DNA from: Flavobacterium lacisediminis
Lineage (GTDB): Bacteria > Bacteroidota > Bacteroidia > Flavobacteriales > Flavobacteriaceae
Direction of reading: 5' to 3'
Assembly: GCF_025909975.1 (NCBI RefSeq)
Contig: NZ_JAPCIO010000002.1
Location: forward strand, 62,001 to 126,000
Length of the DNA stretch: 64,000 bases
The notes below the pieces were generated by a model that had not been told where the DNA came from, did no database searches, and worked only from the letters and a program-made list of their open reading frames with translations. Shown here piece by piece: positions 1-7,130 of the stretch. How positions within the stretch are numbered: the first letter of the stretch is position 1; each line of letters opens with the position of its first letter. The position numbers were made by a program, and so were the translations under genes.

Positions 1-282
1 TTTTTGGAAATTAATACTATCTCTAAAAATTCAGTTGAATACATTCATGTTTATAGCATTTCTGAAAATGCTACAGAATGGAAATATCAGAGTATCGAAA
101 ATTTTAAAAAATGGAATTTACTACTTGGAATATTGGTTTTAGCTTATGCTGCTTTAAATGGTTTTGCTTTGTTAACAAAGAATCACATTGTTAAAAAGTT
201 AGTTTTTGCAATAAATATATTTATGGTAATATTTTTACTTTTTAATTTCTTTGAATGGGCAACTTCAGGTTTTGATCATTAA
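1..282 (+). CDS. Small membrane protein of unknown function (5' end cut by window edge)
   Basis: The reading frame is open from the first base of the window, so the true start probably lies outside; the first in-window candidate is a TTG at 4. The visible 92 residues have a soluble N-terminal part followed by two hydrophobic helices at about residues 38-58 and 65-85, ending in a short FDH tail. I do not recognise a family. It is followed after 14 bases by another small membrane protein, then by a DUF1493-like gene, which suggests one accessory transcript. Small membrane proteins next to DUF1493 genes can be immunity-type proteins, but that is only an inference from context. Confidence 0.6.
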   Translation, partial: FLEINTISKNSVEYIHVYSISENATEWKYQSIENFKKWNLLLGILVLAYAALNGFALLTKNHIVKKLVFAINIFMVIFLLFNFFEWATSGFDH

Positions 283-296
283 GTAAAATAAATTTC

Positions 297-704
297 ATGA
301 ATTTTTATTATTATTTTTTATTTAGAATTTATTCGTCATTTAGGGATTTTTCAAAAGAAAATCACAAAATGGCACTTACTTCAACGGCTATTTTCAGTTG
401 TGTTTTTTTATGTTTTGTTTTTTATGTGCTAATTTTATTTAATTATTATTGGACTGATAAGACTATCCCTAATATAGATAATATTTTTGTGCTTTTGATT
501 TTTGGAGTTGCGATTTATATGATTAATTATTATTTAGTAGTTAAAAATGAAATTTTTTTAAAAAGATCATTTAAGAAAGATAAACTTGGAGGTTTTTTGG
601 TTTTAATGATAATATTTTTAATTGGATTATTCTTTGTTATAGGGGCTAATAAGAATAGAGAAAAGCTAAATTCAAATAATGTAATAGAGAAATCTATAAA
701 TTAG
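297..704 (+). CDS. Small three-helix membrane protein, unknown function
   Basis: A 135-residue protein with three predicted membrane helices at about residues 29-51, 62-82 and 97-117, and a charged, Asn/Lys-rich C-terminal tail. Codon use is strongly A/T-ending, like its neighbours on both sides. It lies 14 bases after the preceding membrane protein gene and about 56 bases before a DUF1493-like gene, so the four genes at this edge may be one unit. I recognise no catalytic or binding motif. The start at ATG 297 is the only good one; the upstream Shine-Dalgarno is weak, as is usual in Bacteroidota. Confidence 0.6.
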   Translation: MNFYYYFLFRIYSSFRDFSKENHKMALTSTAIFSCVFLCFVFYVLILFNYYWTDKTIPNIDNIFVLLIFGVAIYMINYYLVVKNEIFLKRSFKKDKLGGFLVLMIIFLIGLFFVIGANKNREKLNSNNVIEKSIN

Positions 705-760
705 TGGTCTTGCTCGGTGACTTTCGTAATCATCTTACAATCTCTTTTAAATAAGAAAAA

Positions 761-1084
761 ATGGAACTAACATTAGATAATTTGATTTCGTTTATTAAAA
801 ATAAATCTTATGATGAAGATGAAATATTTCCTTCAAGTATAGTAAGAAATGATTTCAATGTTGAATTCGATGGAGATGAAGTTCTTTATTTATTTCAAGA
901 ATTAGGAGTAGAATTTAATGTTTCATTTGATACATTTAATTTTAAACAATATTTTTTAGAAGAAACGGAGCTTTGTACTCTAATTTCATTTGATACTTTG
1001 TTTAAAAAGAAAAAAGTAAGAGAAATCGAAAAAGAATTAACGATTCAAGACTTATTCAATTTTATGGAAAACAATAAAAAGTAA
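761..1084 (+). CDS. DUF1493-like small acidic protein
   Basis: A soluble, acidic protein of 107 residues. The pattern EFDGDEVLYLFQELGVEFNV followed by FNFKQYF and a late ELTIQDLF segment matches my memory of the DUF1493 layout (an acyl-carrier-protein-like helical fold: D-G-D-(D/E) turn, a F-x-V strand, Phe-x-x-Tyr-Phe, then LT-x-x-x-L). The usual Ser attachment site of an acyl carrier protein is not evident. DUF1493 genes in enterobacteria often lie in toxin/immunity islands. Here it sits between two small membrane proteins and a secreted unknown. The role is unknown and the family assignment is from memory of the motif only. Confidence 0.55.
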   Translation: MELTLDNLISFIKNKSYDEDEIFPSSIVRNDFNVEFDGDEVLYLFQELGVEFNVSFDTFNFKQYFLEETELCTLISFDTLFKKKKVREIEKELTIQDLFNFMENNKK

Positions 1085-1114
1085 TTTTTTTAGGTTCTAA
1101 AAACTTAGTTGTAA

Positions 1115-1873
1115 ATGAAAAACGTATTAATAATCTATATTCTACTTACTTGTTTTGAATTTTCTTATTCTCAAAAATTAGAGGAAAAGATTATTATTAA
1201 TAAAACGAGCATAAATAAATTGGCTAAAGAAGAATTTGAAAAGTGTTATGAATATTATAAAAATAATCCTGACACTCTTAATAATTCTCAAGAAACCATT
1301 TATACAGTTTCAAAAAAAGTAGATTTAGAATTATTGCCAATTCCTATTTTCAATACTAAAAAGAGTGATAATACTAAAAATTTCATAGAAAGTATAGATT
1401 TTGAGAATTACGATTCCCAAATTGTTTTTGTTTTAAACAAAGAAAAATATATTATCTCAGATTTTATTCCAATTACAGATTGCTATTTTCCTTTTTACAT
1501 AAAAGAGAATTTGAGGGTAAGTGTTTTAGGAGCGATGAGAATGATTTTTTCGGTTTATGATTTTGATTTAAATAGTTTCTATTTTTTCACAGATACATGT
1601 TCTAATGGGATGTTTGAAATTGTAAACAATAAGGTTTATTATATTACACCTATAATTGATGATCAAACTTTTAAAGACGAAAATATTGATGCTGATTTAA
1701 AAGTAGTTAAAGATAAAAAAATAGTAAAGTTTGTAAAGATTGAATGTGATATATTTTCTGAAAAATTCATCAAATCTGAAGTTTTTAGATATTATTTTAG
1801 AAGTGAAGAAGAATTAAGAAAACAAATTACAAAACCTAAAAATGATATTAGATTAAATTTTCAATTTAAATAA
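1115..1873 (+). CDS. Secreted protein of unknown function
   Basis: A 252-residue protein. Residues 1-19 form a signal peptide (hydrophobic IIYILLTCF core, cleavage likely after FSYSQ), typical of flavobacterial exported proteins. There is no lipobox and no C-terminal T9SS sorting domain. The remainder is rich in Asp, Glu, Lys and aromatic residues, with two Cys in the central part (TDCYFPFY and TDTCSNG). I recognise no family. It begins 30 bases after the DUF1493-like gene and is followed by a strong hairpin at 1889-1925, so it is probably the last gene of the edge transcript. Confidence 0.6.
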   Translation: MKNVLIIYILLTCFEFSYSQKLEEKIIINKTSINKLAKEEFEKCYEYYKNNPDTLNNSQETIYTVSKKVDLELLPIPIFNTKKSDNTKNFIESIDFENYDSQIVFVLNKEKYIISDFIPITDCYFPFYIKENLRVSVLGAMRMIFSVYDFDLNSFYFFTDTCSNGMFEIVNNKVYYITPIIDDQTFKDENIDADLKVVKDKKIVKFVKIECDIFSEKFIKSEVFRYYFRSEEELRKQITKPKNDIRLNFQFK

Positions 1874-1888
1874 GATTGATAATTTCTT

Positions 1889-1925
1889 ATATTGAAAATT
1901 GTTTTTGATAAACAATTTTCAATAT
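1889..1925 (+). terminator. Hairpin after the edge gene cluster
   Basis: A perfect 16-bp inverted repeat (1889-1904 with 1910-1925) with a 5-base loop TTGAT lies 16 bases after the preceding stop. It is AT-rich and lacks a clean T-run, so termination is likely but not certain. Confidence 0.6.
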
Positions 1926-1944
1926 TTCCCACTTTTAACGAATT

Positions 1945-1972
1945 TTCTAAATTCTAAATTCTAAATTCTAAT
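1945..1972. repeat. Short tandem repeat TTCTAAA
   Basis: Four consecutive, nearly perfect copies of the 7-base unit TTCTAAA (the last truncated to TTCTAA) occupy the gap between the edge cluster and the heme synthase gene, directly upstream of the ctaB promoter. Confidence 0.8.
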
Positions 1973-1982
1973 TTTCATATCG

Positions 1983-1990
1983 TATCTTTG
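1983..1990 (+). promoter_or_regulatory. Promoter -7 element of the cytochrome oxidase operon
   Basis: TATCTTTG fits the Bacteroidota -7 consensus TAnnTTTG and stands 29 bases before the ctaB start. A matching -33 TTG is not obvious upstream, where the TTCTAAA repeat lies. Confidence 0.65.
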
Positions 1991-2019
1991 CGCGCAATTT
2001 CACAGCGAAAAACACTAAA

Positions 2020-2922
2020 GTGGACACGAATACACAACCTCAAATAAAAAAATCTCTTTACAAAGACTTTGTAGAAATCACAAAGGCGCGGTTATCTATT
2101 AGTGTAGTGGTTTCTACCATTGCGGGTTATTTGTTAGGATTTAATGAGGAACAACCTTTTCAATGGCTAGTTTTAGTGCTATTAATTGTTGGGGGTTATT
2201 GCATGGTGGGCGCTTCCAATGTTTTCAATCAAATCATCGAAATTGAATTAGACGCCAAAATGGACCGAACTAAAAATCGTCCTTTACCTTCTGGTCGTGT
2301 TTCTAAACAAAATGCTTTTATTTTAGGTTGCGTTTTAACTATTTTAGGATTAGCTATTTTATACAATGTAAATCCTAAAACCGCTATGTTTGGCGCGATT
2401 TCGATTTTCATGTATGTGAGTTTGTACACGCCATTAAAAACGTTAACTCCGCTTTCTGTTTTTGTTGGAGCTTTTCCTGGAGCTATTCCTTTTATGTTAG
2501 GTTGGGTAGCGGCAACAGGTCACTTCGGAATTGAAGCAGGAACGTTGTTTATTATTCAATTCTTTTGGCAATTTCCTCATTTTTGGGCAATTGGTTGGTT
2601 TTTATATGACGATTACAAAAAAGCAGGTTTTTTCATGTTGCCAACAGGTAAAAAAGACAAAAAAACCGCTCTTCAAACGATACTATACACCATTTGGATG
2701 ATTTTAGCTTCCATAATTCCAGCTTTCGGATTTACTGGTAACTTGATTTTATCGAAAACTGCAGCGGTAATCGTATTTTTATTAGGATTGTGGATGTTGT
2801 TTTATGCGGTACAATTACACAAACAAATGGATGCAAAAGCAGCAAGAAAATTAATGATAGTAAGTGTATCTTATATTTCTTTGTTGCAGATAATATATGT
2901 GATAGATAAATTTTTACGATAG
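2020..2922 (+). CDS. ctaB: Protoheme IX farnesyltransferase (heme o synthase)
   Basis: An integral membrane prenyltransferase of the UbiA family that adds a farnesyl group to heme b to make heme o, needed by heme-copper oxidases. The 300 residues hold about eight to nine membrane helices. The prenyl-diphosphate/Mg site reads N70-x3-E74-x3-D78 followed by DRTKNRPLPSG; the first Asp of the usual N-x3-D-x3-D is Glu here. A second conserved block is LYDDYKKAGFFMLP. The start is GTG at 2020, the first good start after the TATCTTTG promoter at 1983. It is followed after 2 bases by a subunit III gene, so this is the first gene of an oxidase assembly operon. Confidence 0.93.
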   Translation: MDTNTQPQIKKSLYKDFVEITKARLSISVVVSTIAGYLLGFNEEQPFQWLVLVLLIVGGYCMVGASNVFNQIIEIELDAKMDRTKNRPLPSGRVSKQNAFILGCVLTILGLAILYNVNPKTAMFGAISIFMYVSLYTPLKTLTPLSVFVGAFPGAIPFMLGWVAATGHFGIEAGTLFIIQFFWQFPHFWAIGWFLYDDYKKAGFFMLPTGKKDKKTALQTILYTIWMILASIIPAFGFTGNLILSKTAAVIVFLLGLWMLFYAVQLHKQMDAKAARKLMIVSVSYISLLQIIYVIDKFLR

Positions 2923-2924
2923 TT

Positions 2925-3512
2925 ATGGAAAATAGAATGACATTGGAAGAAGAACAAGCTCGCAAAGGCAAAACCTACAAATTGTTATTGTGGTTTGGAA
3001 TGATTAGCATTTGTATGATTTTCGCAGGATTAACTAGTGCTTACGTTGTAAGTAAGTCAAGACCTGATTGGTTAAAAGATTTTGTATTGCCTTCTGCTTT
3101 TGTAATCAGTACAGTAGCTATGTTAGTAAGTAGTTTTACTTTTTATTTAGCATTACAAGCTACAAAAAAAGATAACAGAAGTATGGCTACAACCTTTTTA
3201 TTGCTTACTTTAGCGCTTGGAATTGCGTTTATAGTATTACAATTTAAAGGATTTGGACAAGTAATCGAAAATGGCTATTTCTTTACAGGAAGTGAAAGTA
3301 ATGTAACGACTTCATTCTTGTATATTGCTGTTTTGGTTCACATTGCTCACCTTTTGGGAGGTATTATTTCGCTTTTAGTAGTAATTTATAATCATTATAA
3401 ACAAAAATACAATTCGGCTCAAACCCTTGGTATAGAGCTAAGTGCGATGTATTGGCACTTTATGGATTTTATTTGGGTTTATTTGTTTTTATTTTTCTAT
3501 TTTTTCAAATAG
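2925..3512 (+). CDS. Cytochrome c oxidase subunit III family protein (short)
   Basis: A 195-residue protein with five membrane helices, matching the minimal subunit III of heme-copper oxidases. Typical features are the helix-2 region ending in a SKSRPDW loop and the C-terminal MYWHFMDFIWVYLF segment, where the WHF-x-D motif is the family hallmark. It begins 2 bases after ctaB and precedes a second, longer subunit III. Flavobacteria commonly carry both in tandem. No catalytic cofactor is bound by this subunit; it supports subunit I and proton uptake. Subunits I and II are not in this window. Confidence 0.88.
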   Translation: MENRMTLEEEQARKGKTYKLLLWFGMISICMIFAGLTSAYVVSKSRPDWLKDFVLPSAFVISTVAMLVSSFTFYLALQATKKDNRSMATTFLLLTLALGIAFIVLQFKGFGQVIENGYFFTGSESNVTTSFLYIAVLVHIAHLLGGIISLLVVIYNHYKQKYNSAQTLGIELSAMYWHFMDFIWVYLFLFFYFFK

Positions 3513-3557
3513 AAAAAAAATAATAAATTTGGGAACTTTTTAACAATTAAAAAATTT

Positions 3558-4538
3558 ATGGGAGCGACAGTTATTTCAGACGAACACGCTTTAGACGGAG
3601 GTCCAGGACCATTAGGAGCAACCTATGGTAAAATGATGATGTGGTTTTTCATCTTGTCAGATGCATTAACTTTTTCTGGGTTCTTAGCCGCGTACGGTTT
3701 TTCAAGATTTAAATTTATTGAAACTTGGCCTATCGCCGATGAAGTTTTTAACCACTTTCCATTTTTACATGGTGTAAATGCGCCAATGTATTATGTTGCG
3801 TTAATGACTTTTATCTTAATTTTCTCTTCAGTTACTATGGTTTTAGCTGTTGATGCTGGTCATCACATGAAAAAAACAAAAGTAGCATTCTACATGTTTT
3901 TAACTATTATTGGTGGTTTTATCTTCTTAGGTTCTCAAGCTTGGGAATGGAAGAACTTCATCAAAGGAGAATATGGTGCTGTTGAAACTAAAGGAGGTTC
4001 AATCTTACAATTTGTTCAAAAACAAGAAGACGGAACTTTTAAAAGAGTTGCTTTAGCTGAATTTGCTACAACTTTGCCAGAGTCTAGAGAGCAATTAGAT
4101 AGAAATGATGGAGTTTGGTTCATGAATGAAGCTACTTTGCCTACATATTCAGTTAATGAAGTAGTAGAAGGTTTCAAAGCTGATGAGTCTATTTTAGTTC
4201 GTTCAGAATATTTAAATGCTGAAAAACACAAAACTGTTTTATCAAGAGAAGAATCTTTAAAAAGATTAGCGGAAGCTAAATATGTTGTTGAAGGTGCTAA
4301 CTTAGTTAGAAACGAATACGGACATAAATTGTTTGCTAACTTTTTCTTCTTTATCACAGGTTTCCACGGATTCCACGTATTTACTGGAGTATTGATTAAT
4401 ATCATCATTTTCTTTAATGTGTTATTAGGTACTTACGAAAAGAGAAAAAGCTACGAAATGGTTGAAAAAGTTGGATTATACTGGCACTTTGTCGATTTAG
4501 TGTGGGTATTCGTATTTACTTTCTTCTATTTAGTATAA
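3558..4538 (+). CDS. Cytochrome c oxidase subunit III with a long inserted loop
   Basis: A 326-residue second subunit III. Helices are near residues 25-45, 76-98, 107-130, 257-282 and 300-325; the end LYWHFVDLVWVFVF is the family hallmark. Between helices 3 and 4 lies a soluble insert of about 120 residues (about 131-250), mixed charged, absent from the 195-residue paralogue just upstream. It starts at ATG 3558, 45 bases after the first subunit III, and is followed 20 bases later by subunit IV. I infer that the insert contacts another oxidase subunit or a partner at the membrane face; nothing in the sequence names that partner. Confidence 0.9.
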   Translation: MGATVISDEHALDGGPGPLGATYGKMMMWFFILSDALTFSGFLAAYGFSRFKFIETWPIADEVFNHFPFLHGVNAPMYYVALMTFILIFSSVTMVLAVDAGHHMKKTKVAFYMFLTIIGGFIFLGSQAWEWKNFIKGEYGAVETKGGSILQFVQKQEDGTFKRVALAEFATTLPESREQLDRNDGVWFMNEATLPTYSVNEVVEGFKADESILVRSEYLNAEKHKTVLSREESLKRLAEAKYVVEGANLVRNEYGHKLFANFFFFITGFHGFHVFTGVLINIIIFFNVLLGTYEKRKSYEMVEKVGLYWHFVDLVWVFVFTFFYLV

Positions 4539-4558
4539 TTATATAATAAAAGTATATC

Positions 4559-4909
4559 ATGGCACACGCACACGAATCAAATACAAAGAGAATTTGGATA
4601 GTTTTTGGAATTCTATCTGTAATTACTATAGTAGAGGTTTTATTCGGAATCTATAAACCTAAATCATTATTTTTCACTAATTTTTTAGGAATGAATTTAT
4701 TGAACTGGTTGTTCATCATCTTAACTATTGTAAAAGCATATTACATTACTTGGGCATTCATGCACATGGAAGGTGAAAAAAAATGGTTTAGAAGATCAAT
4801 TGTTTGGACAGTTACGTTCTTAATCCTTTACTTATGCTTTATTTTGTTAGTAGAAGGAGATTACGTTTACGAAGTTTTCAAAACAGGTCACTTAAAGTGG
4901 ATATTTTAA
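4559..4909 (+). CDS. Cytochrome c oxidase subunit IV family protein
   Basis: A 116-residue membrane protein with three helices and a His-containing N-terminus (MAHAHES). The segment VKAYYITWAFMHMEGEKKW is typical of bacterial small subunit IV (CtaF/CyoD-like), an assembly and stability subunit of heme-copper oxidases. It closes the structural part of the operon: a strong terminator follows at 4928. The assembly genes downstream have their own promoter-like TACTTTTG at 4955. Confidence 0.88.
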   Translation: MAHAHESNTKRIWIVFGILSVITIVEVLFGIYKPKSLFFTNFLGMNLLNWLFIILTIVKAYYITWAFMHMEGEKKWFRRSIVWTVTFLILYLCFILLVEGDYVYEVFKTGHLKWIF

Positions 4910-4927
4910 CACTTGTTTCTAATATAT

Positions 4928-4955
4928 AATCCCGATTTACATCGGGATTTTTTTT
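4928..4955 (+). terminator. Rho-independent terminator after oxidase subunit IV
   Basis: A 9-bp stem AATCCCGAT/ATCGGGATT (4928-4936 with 4941-4949) with loop TTAC is followed by a run of T. Confidence 0.9.
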
Positions 4956-4962
4956 ACTTTTG
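4955..4962 (+). promoter_or_regulatory. Promoter -7 element of the SCO gene group
   Basis: TACTTTTG fits TAnnTTTG and lies 24 bases before the ATG at 4987, directly after the terminator T-run. Confidence 0.5.
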
Positions 4963-4986
4963 TATGAACAAAATTAGTTTCATCTA

Positions 4987-5688
4987 ATGAAAAATAAATT
5001 AGTCCTCATATCTCTTTTTATATTGCCAATCGCCATTTATTTGGTGTTTTCTACGGCATCTCATAATTCTCTTTTTTTACCAACGATTTCTAAGAACAAT
5101 CAAGAAATTCCTTCCGATTGGTCAAGTTTAGACGGAACAAAACAGGCAATGAAAGGAAAAATTACTGTTTTAGGTTTTGTAGGTACAGAAGTAATTACAA
5201 ATCGAGGTAACTTTTTCAATCTGAATCAGAAGATTTATAATAAATACAAAGGGTTTAAAGATTTCCAAATGATTATGGTGGTTCCTTCAGGAAAGGAAAA
5301 AGAATGTCAACAAATCATAGATGAATTAGCTCCTATTACAGGAGATATGAGTGGTTGGAAGTTTGTTTTTTCAACTCCAGAAAAAATTCAGGAATTCTAT
5401 GATAGTTACAAATTGAATGGTCAGTTAGATGATAACAAAGGAACACCAGCTGTTATTATTGTTGACAAAGAATTAAATCATCGCGGTAGGAATGGTAAAA
5501 ATCGAAAAGGTGAAAATGAGTATAAAGAAAGTTATAACACCATTTCGGCAGCCGATTTACACAATGAAATGACAGATGATATTAAGATTATTTTACGTGA
5601 ATATCGTTTAGCACTTAAAAAGAATAAGAACGAAAGAAAAGATGCTTTTAGAGATAACATCAAAGAAAACATTGAAAGACAAAAGTAA
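4987..5688 (+). CDS. SCO-like thioredoxin-fold protein lacking the copper-binding Cys pair
   Basis: A 233-residue membrane-anchored protein: an N-terminal signal anchor (LVLISLFILPIAIYLVF), then a thioredoxin-like domain in the same place in the operon as SCO1-type copper chaperones. Where SCO has Cys-x3-Cys after the first strand, this protein has GTEVITNRGN, and the only Cys is in KEKECQQI. It therefore cannot be a classical copper carrier. A basic, coiled C-terminal tail (about 195-233) follows. It begins 78 bases after subunit IV and ends 6 bases before the canonical SCO gene. A structural role in oxidase assembly is my inference. Confidence 0.75.
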   Translation: MKNKLVLISLFILPIAIYLVFSTASHNSLFLPTISKNNQEIPSDWSSLDGTKQAMKGKITVLGFVGTEVITNRGNFFNLNQKIYNKYKGFKDFQMIMVVPSGKEKECQQIIDELAPITGDMSGWKFVFSTPEKIQEFYDSYKLNGQLDDNKGTPAVIIVDKELNHRGRNGKNRKGENEYKESYNTISAADLHNEMTDDIKIILREYRLALKKNKNERKDAFRDNIKENIERQK

Positions 5689-5694
5689 TTACTG

Positions 5695-6321
5695 ATGAAA
5701 AATAAATCATACATAGGTATTTCTTTTATTATATTGATTTTTGGAATTTGGGCTGTGCCTAAAATTATTGCAAAATTTCAAAAATCAGATTTAGTAGAAA
5801 TTGGTCCTGTTCCAGCATTCAAATTAACGAATCAAGATGATAAATCTATTTCCGAAAAAGATTATTTAGGGAAAGTGTATGTAGTGGAATTTTTCTTTTC
5901 AACTTGTCCAACGATTTGTCCAAAAATGAATCAAAGCATGTTGCAATTGCAAGAAGAATTTTATGGGAATCCTAATTTCGGAATAGCTTCCATTACGATT
6001 GATCCGGCAAAAGATACGCCTCAAGTATTGAAAGAGCATGCTAATTTATTAGGGGTAAAACATTACAATTGGCATTTTTTAACCGGTGATAAAGAATACA
6101 TCTACAGTTTAGCTAACAAAGGTTTTAACTTATATGCTGGCGAAAACAACAAAGTAGCTGGTGGATTTGAACATTCAGGTTTATTTGCTTTAGTAGATAA
6201 AGATGGAAAAATCAGATGCAGAAAAGATGCTCAAGGGAATCCAATTTTGTATTACGATGGGTTAGAGGCTTCTGGAGTTGAAGCTATAAAAGAAGATATC
6301 AAAAAATTATTAGATGAATAA
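5695..6321 (+). CDS. SCO1/SenC family copper chaperone for cytochrome oxidase
   Basis: A 208-residue protein with an N-terminal membrane anchor (residues 5-22) and a periplasmic thioredoxin-like domain. The copper ligands are all present: C71 and C75 in STCPTICPKM, and H160 in GGFEHSG. The family delivers copper to, or reduces, the Cu(A) site of oxidase subunit II. It starts 6 bases after the Cys-less SCO-like gene and overlaps or abuts the DUF420 gene, so all are co-transcribed and act together in oxidase assembly. Confidence 0.93.
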   Translation: MKNKSYIGISFIILIFGIWAVPKIIAKFQKSDLVEIGPVPAFKLTNQDDKSISEKDYLGKVYVVEFFFSTCPTICPKMNQSMLQLQEEFYGNPNFGIASITIDPAKDTPQVLKEHANLLGVKHYNWHFLTGDKEYIYSLANKGFNLYAGENNKVAGGFEHSGLFALVDKDGKIRCRKDAQGNPILYYDGLEASGVEAIKEDIKKLLDE

Positions 6322-6862
6322 TATGGAAACGAATAAAGAAACAAAATATAACAAACTAATTGTTGTTTTATCTGTAGCAATTCCGGCAGTTGTGGCTTTG
6401 CTTTTTGGAGTTAATCTAAGAAAATTAGGTTATGATGTGCAACCATTATCATTTTTACCACCAATTTATGCAACTATCAACGGATTAACAGCTGTTGTTT
6501 TGGTGGCAGCAGTTATCGCCATCAAAAATGGGAACAGAAAATTACACGAAAATTTAATGAAAGTTGCCATCGCATGTTCGGTTGCTTTTTTAGGTATGTA
6601 TGTGGCATATCACATGACTTCTGATTCTACAAAATTTGGTGGAGAAGGAGCGATTAAATATGTCTACTATTTTATATTGATTACTCATATTTTATTATCA
6701 ATTATTATTATTCCATTGGTTTTAACTACGTATGTAAAAGCTTGGTCACAACGATTTGATAAACACAAAAAGATTGCAAAAATTACATTCCCAATTTGGT
6801 TATATGTTGCCGTTACAGGAGTTGTGGTGTATTTAATGATTTCTCCGTATTATGCAAACTAA
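6314..6862 (+). CDS. DUF420 family membrane protein
   Basis: A 182-residue protein with five predicted membrane helices. Conserved His residues occur in LHENLMKVAIACS, AYHMTSD and ITHILLS, as in DUF420 (CtaM-like) proteins that cluster with oxidase biogenesis genes and are needed for aa3 oxidase activity in Firmicutes relatives. Two starts are possible: ATG 6314, overlapping the SCO stop by 8 bases, or ATG 6323, just after it; the second gives METNKETK and looks equally good. It overlaps the next small gene by 11 bases, showing translational coupling. Confidence 0.85.
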   Translation: MNNMETNKETKYNKLIVVLSVAIPAVVALLFGVNLRKLGYDVQPLSFLPPIYATINGLTAVVLVAAVIAIKNGNRKLHENLMKVAIACSVAFLGMYVAYHMTSDSTKFGGEGAIKYVYYFILITHILLSIIIIPLVLTTYVKAWSQRFDKHKKIAKITFPIWLYVAVTGVVVYLMISPYYAN

Positions 6863-7094
6863 ATTCAAAAGTTTAAAAATAGTAGTTTTTACTATATCCT
6901 TTTCTCTTTTTTCTAATATCTCAAGTGCCCAATGTGCCATGTGTCGAGCAGCTCTTGAAAGTGAAGAAGGCGGAGTAAAAGCTGAGGCTGTTAACGACGG
7001 AATTGTATATTTAATGGCAATTCCATACATATTAGTTGGTATTTTAGGTTACGCCATTTACCGATTAAAATATGGTAAAAAGAAAGAAGTTTAA
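6852..7094 (+). CDS. Small exported CxxC membrane protein of the oxidase operon
   Basis: An 80-residue protein: a signal peptide (residues 1-26, ending ISSAQ), then QCAMCRAALES with a C-x2-C pair right at the predicted mature N-terminus, then one membrane helix (about residues 50-69) and a basic end. The start overlaps DUF420 by 11 bases. The layout is a periplasm-facing thiol pair tethered to the inner membrane. Its position as the last gene of an SCO/DUF420 operon suggests copper handling or thiol redox during oxidase assembly. That is inference; I know of no assigned function. Confidence 0.75.
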   Translation: MQTKFKSLKIVVFTISFSLFSNISSAQCAMCRAALESEEGGVKAEAVNDGIVYLMAIPYILVGILGYAIYRLKYGKKKEV

Positions 7095-7100
7095 ATAAAA

Positions 7101-7130
7101 AAAGGCGTTTCAATTGAAACGCCTTTTTTT
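7101..7130. terminator. Bidirectional terminator
   Basis: AAAGGCGTTTC/GAAACGCCTTT with loop AATT is flanked by A and T runs and separates two convergent genes. It serves the oxidase assembly genes (+) and DUF4403 (-), whose last codons it overlaps. Confidence 0.9.

Noticed and set aside
1945..1972. TTCTAAA repeat as a CRISPR remnant
   Set aside because: The units are 7 bases with no spacers and no cas genes are present.
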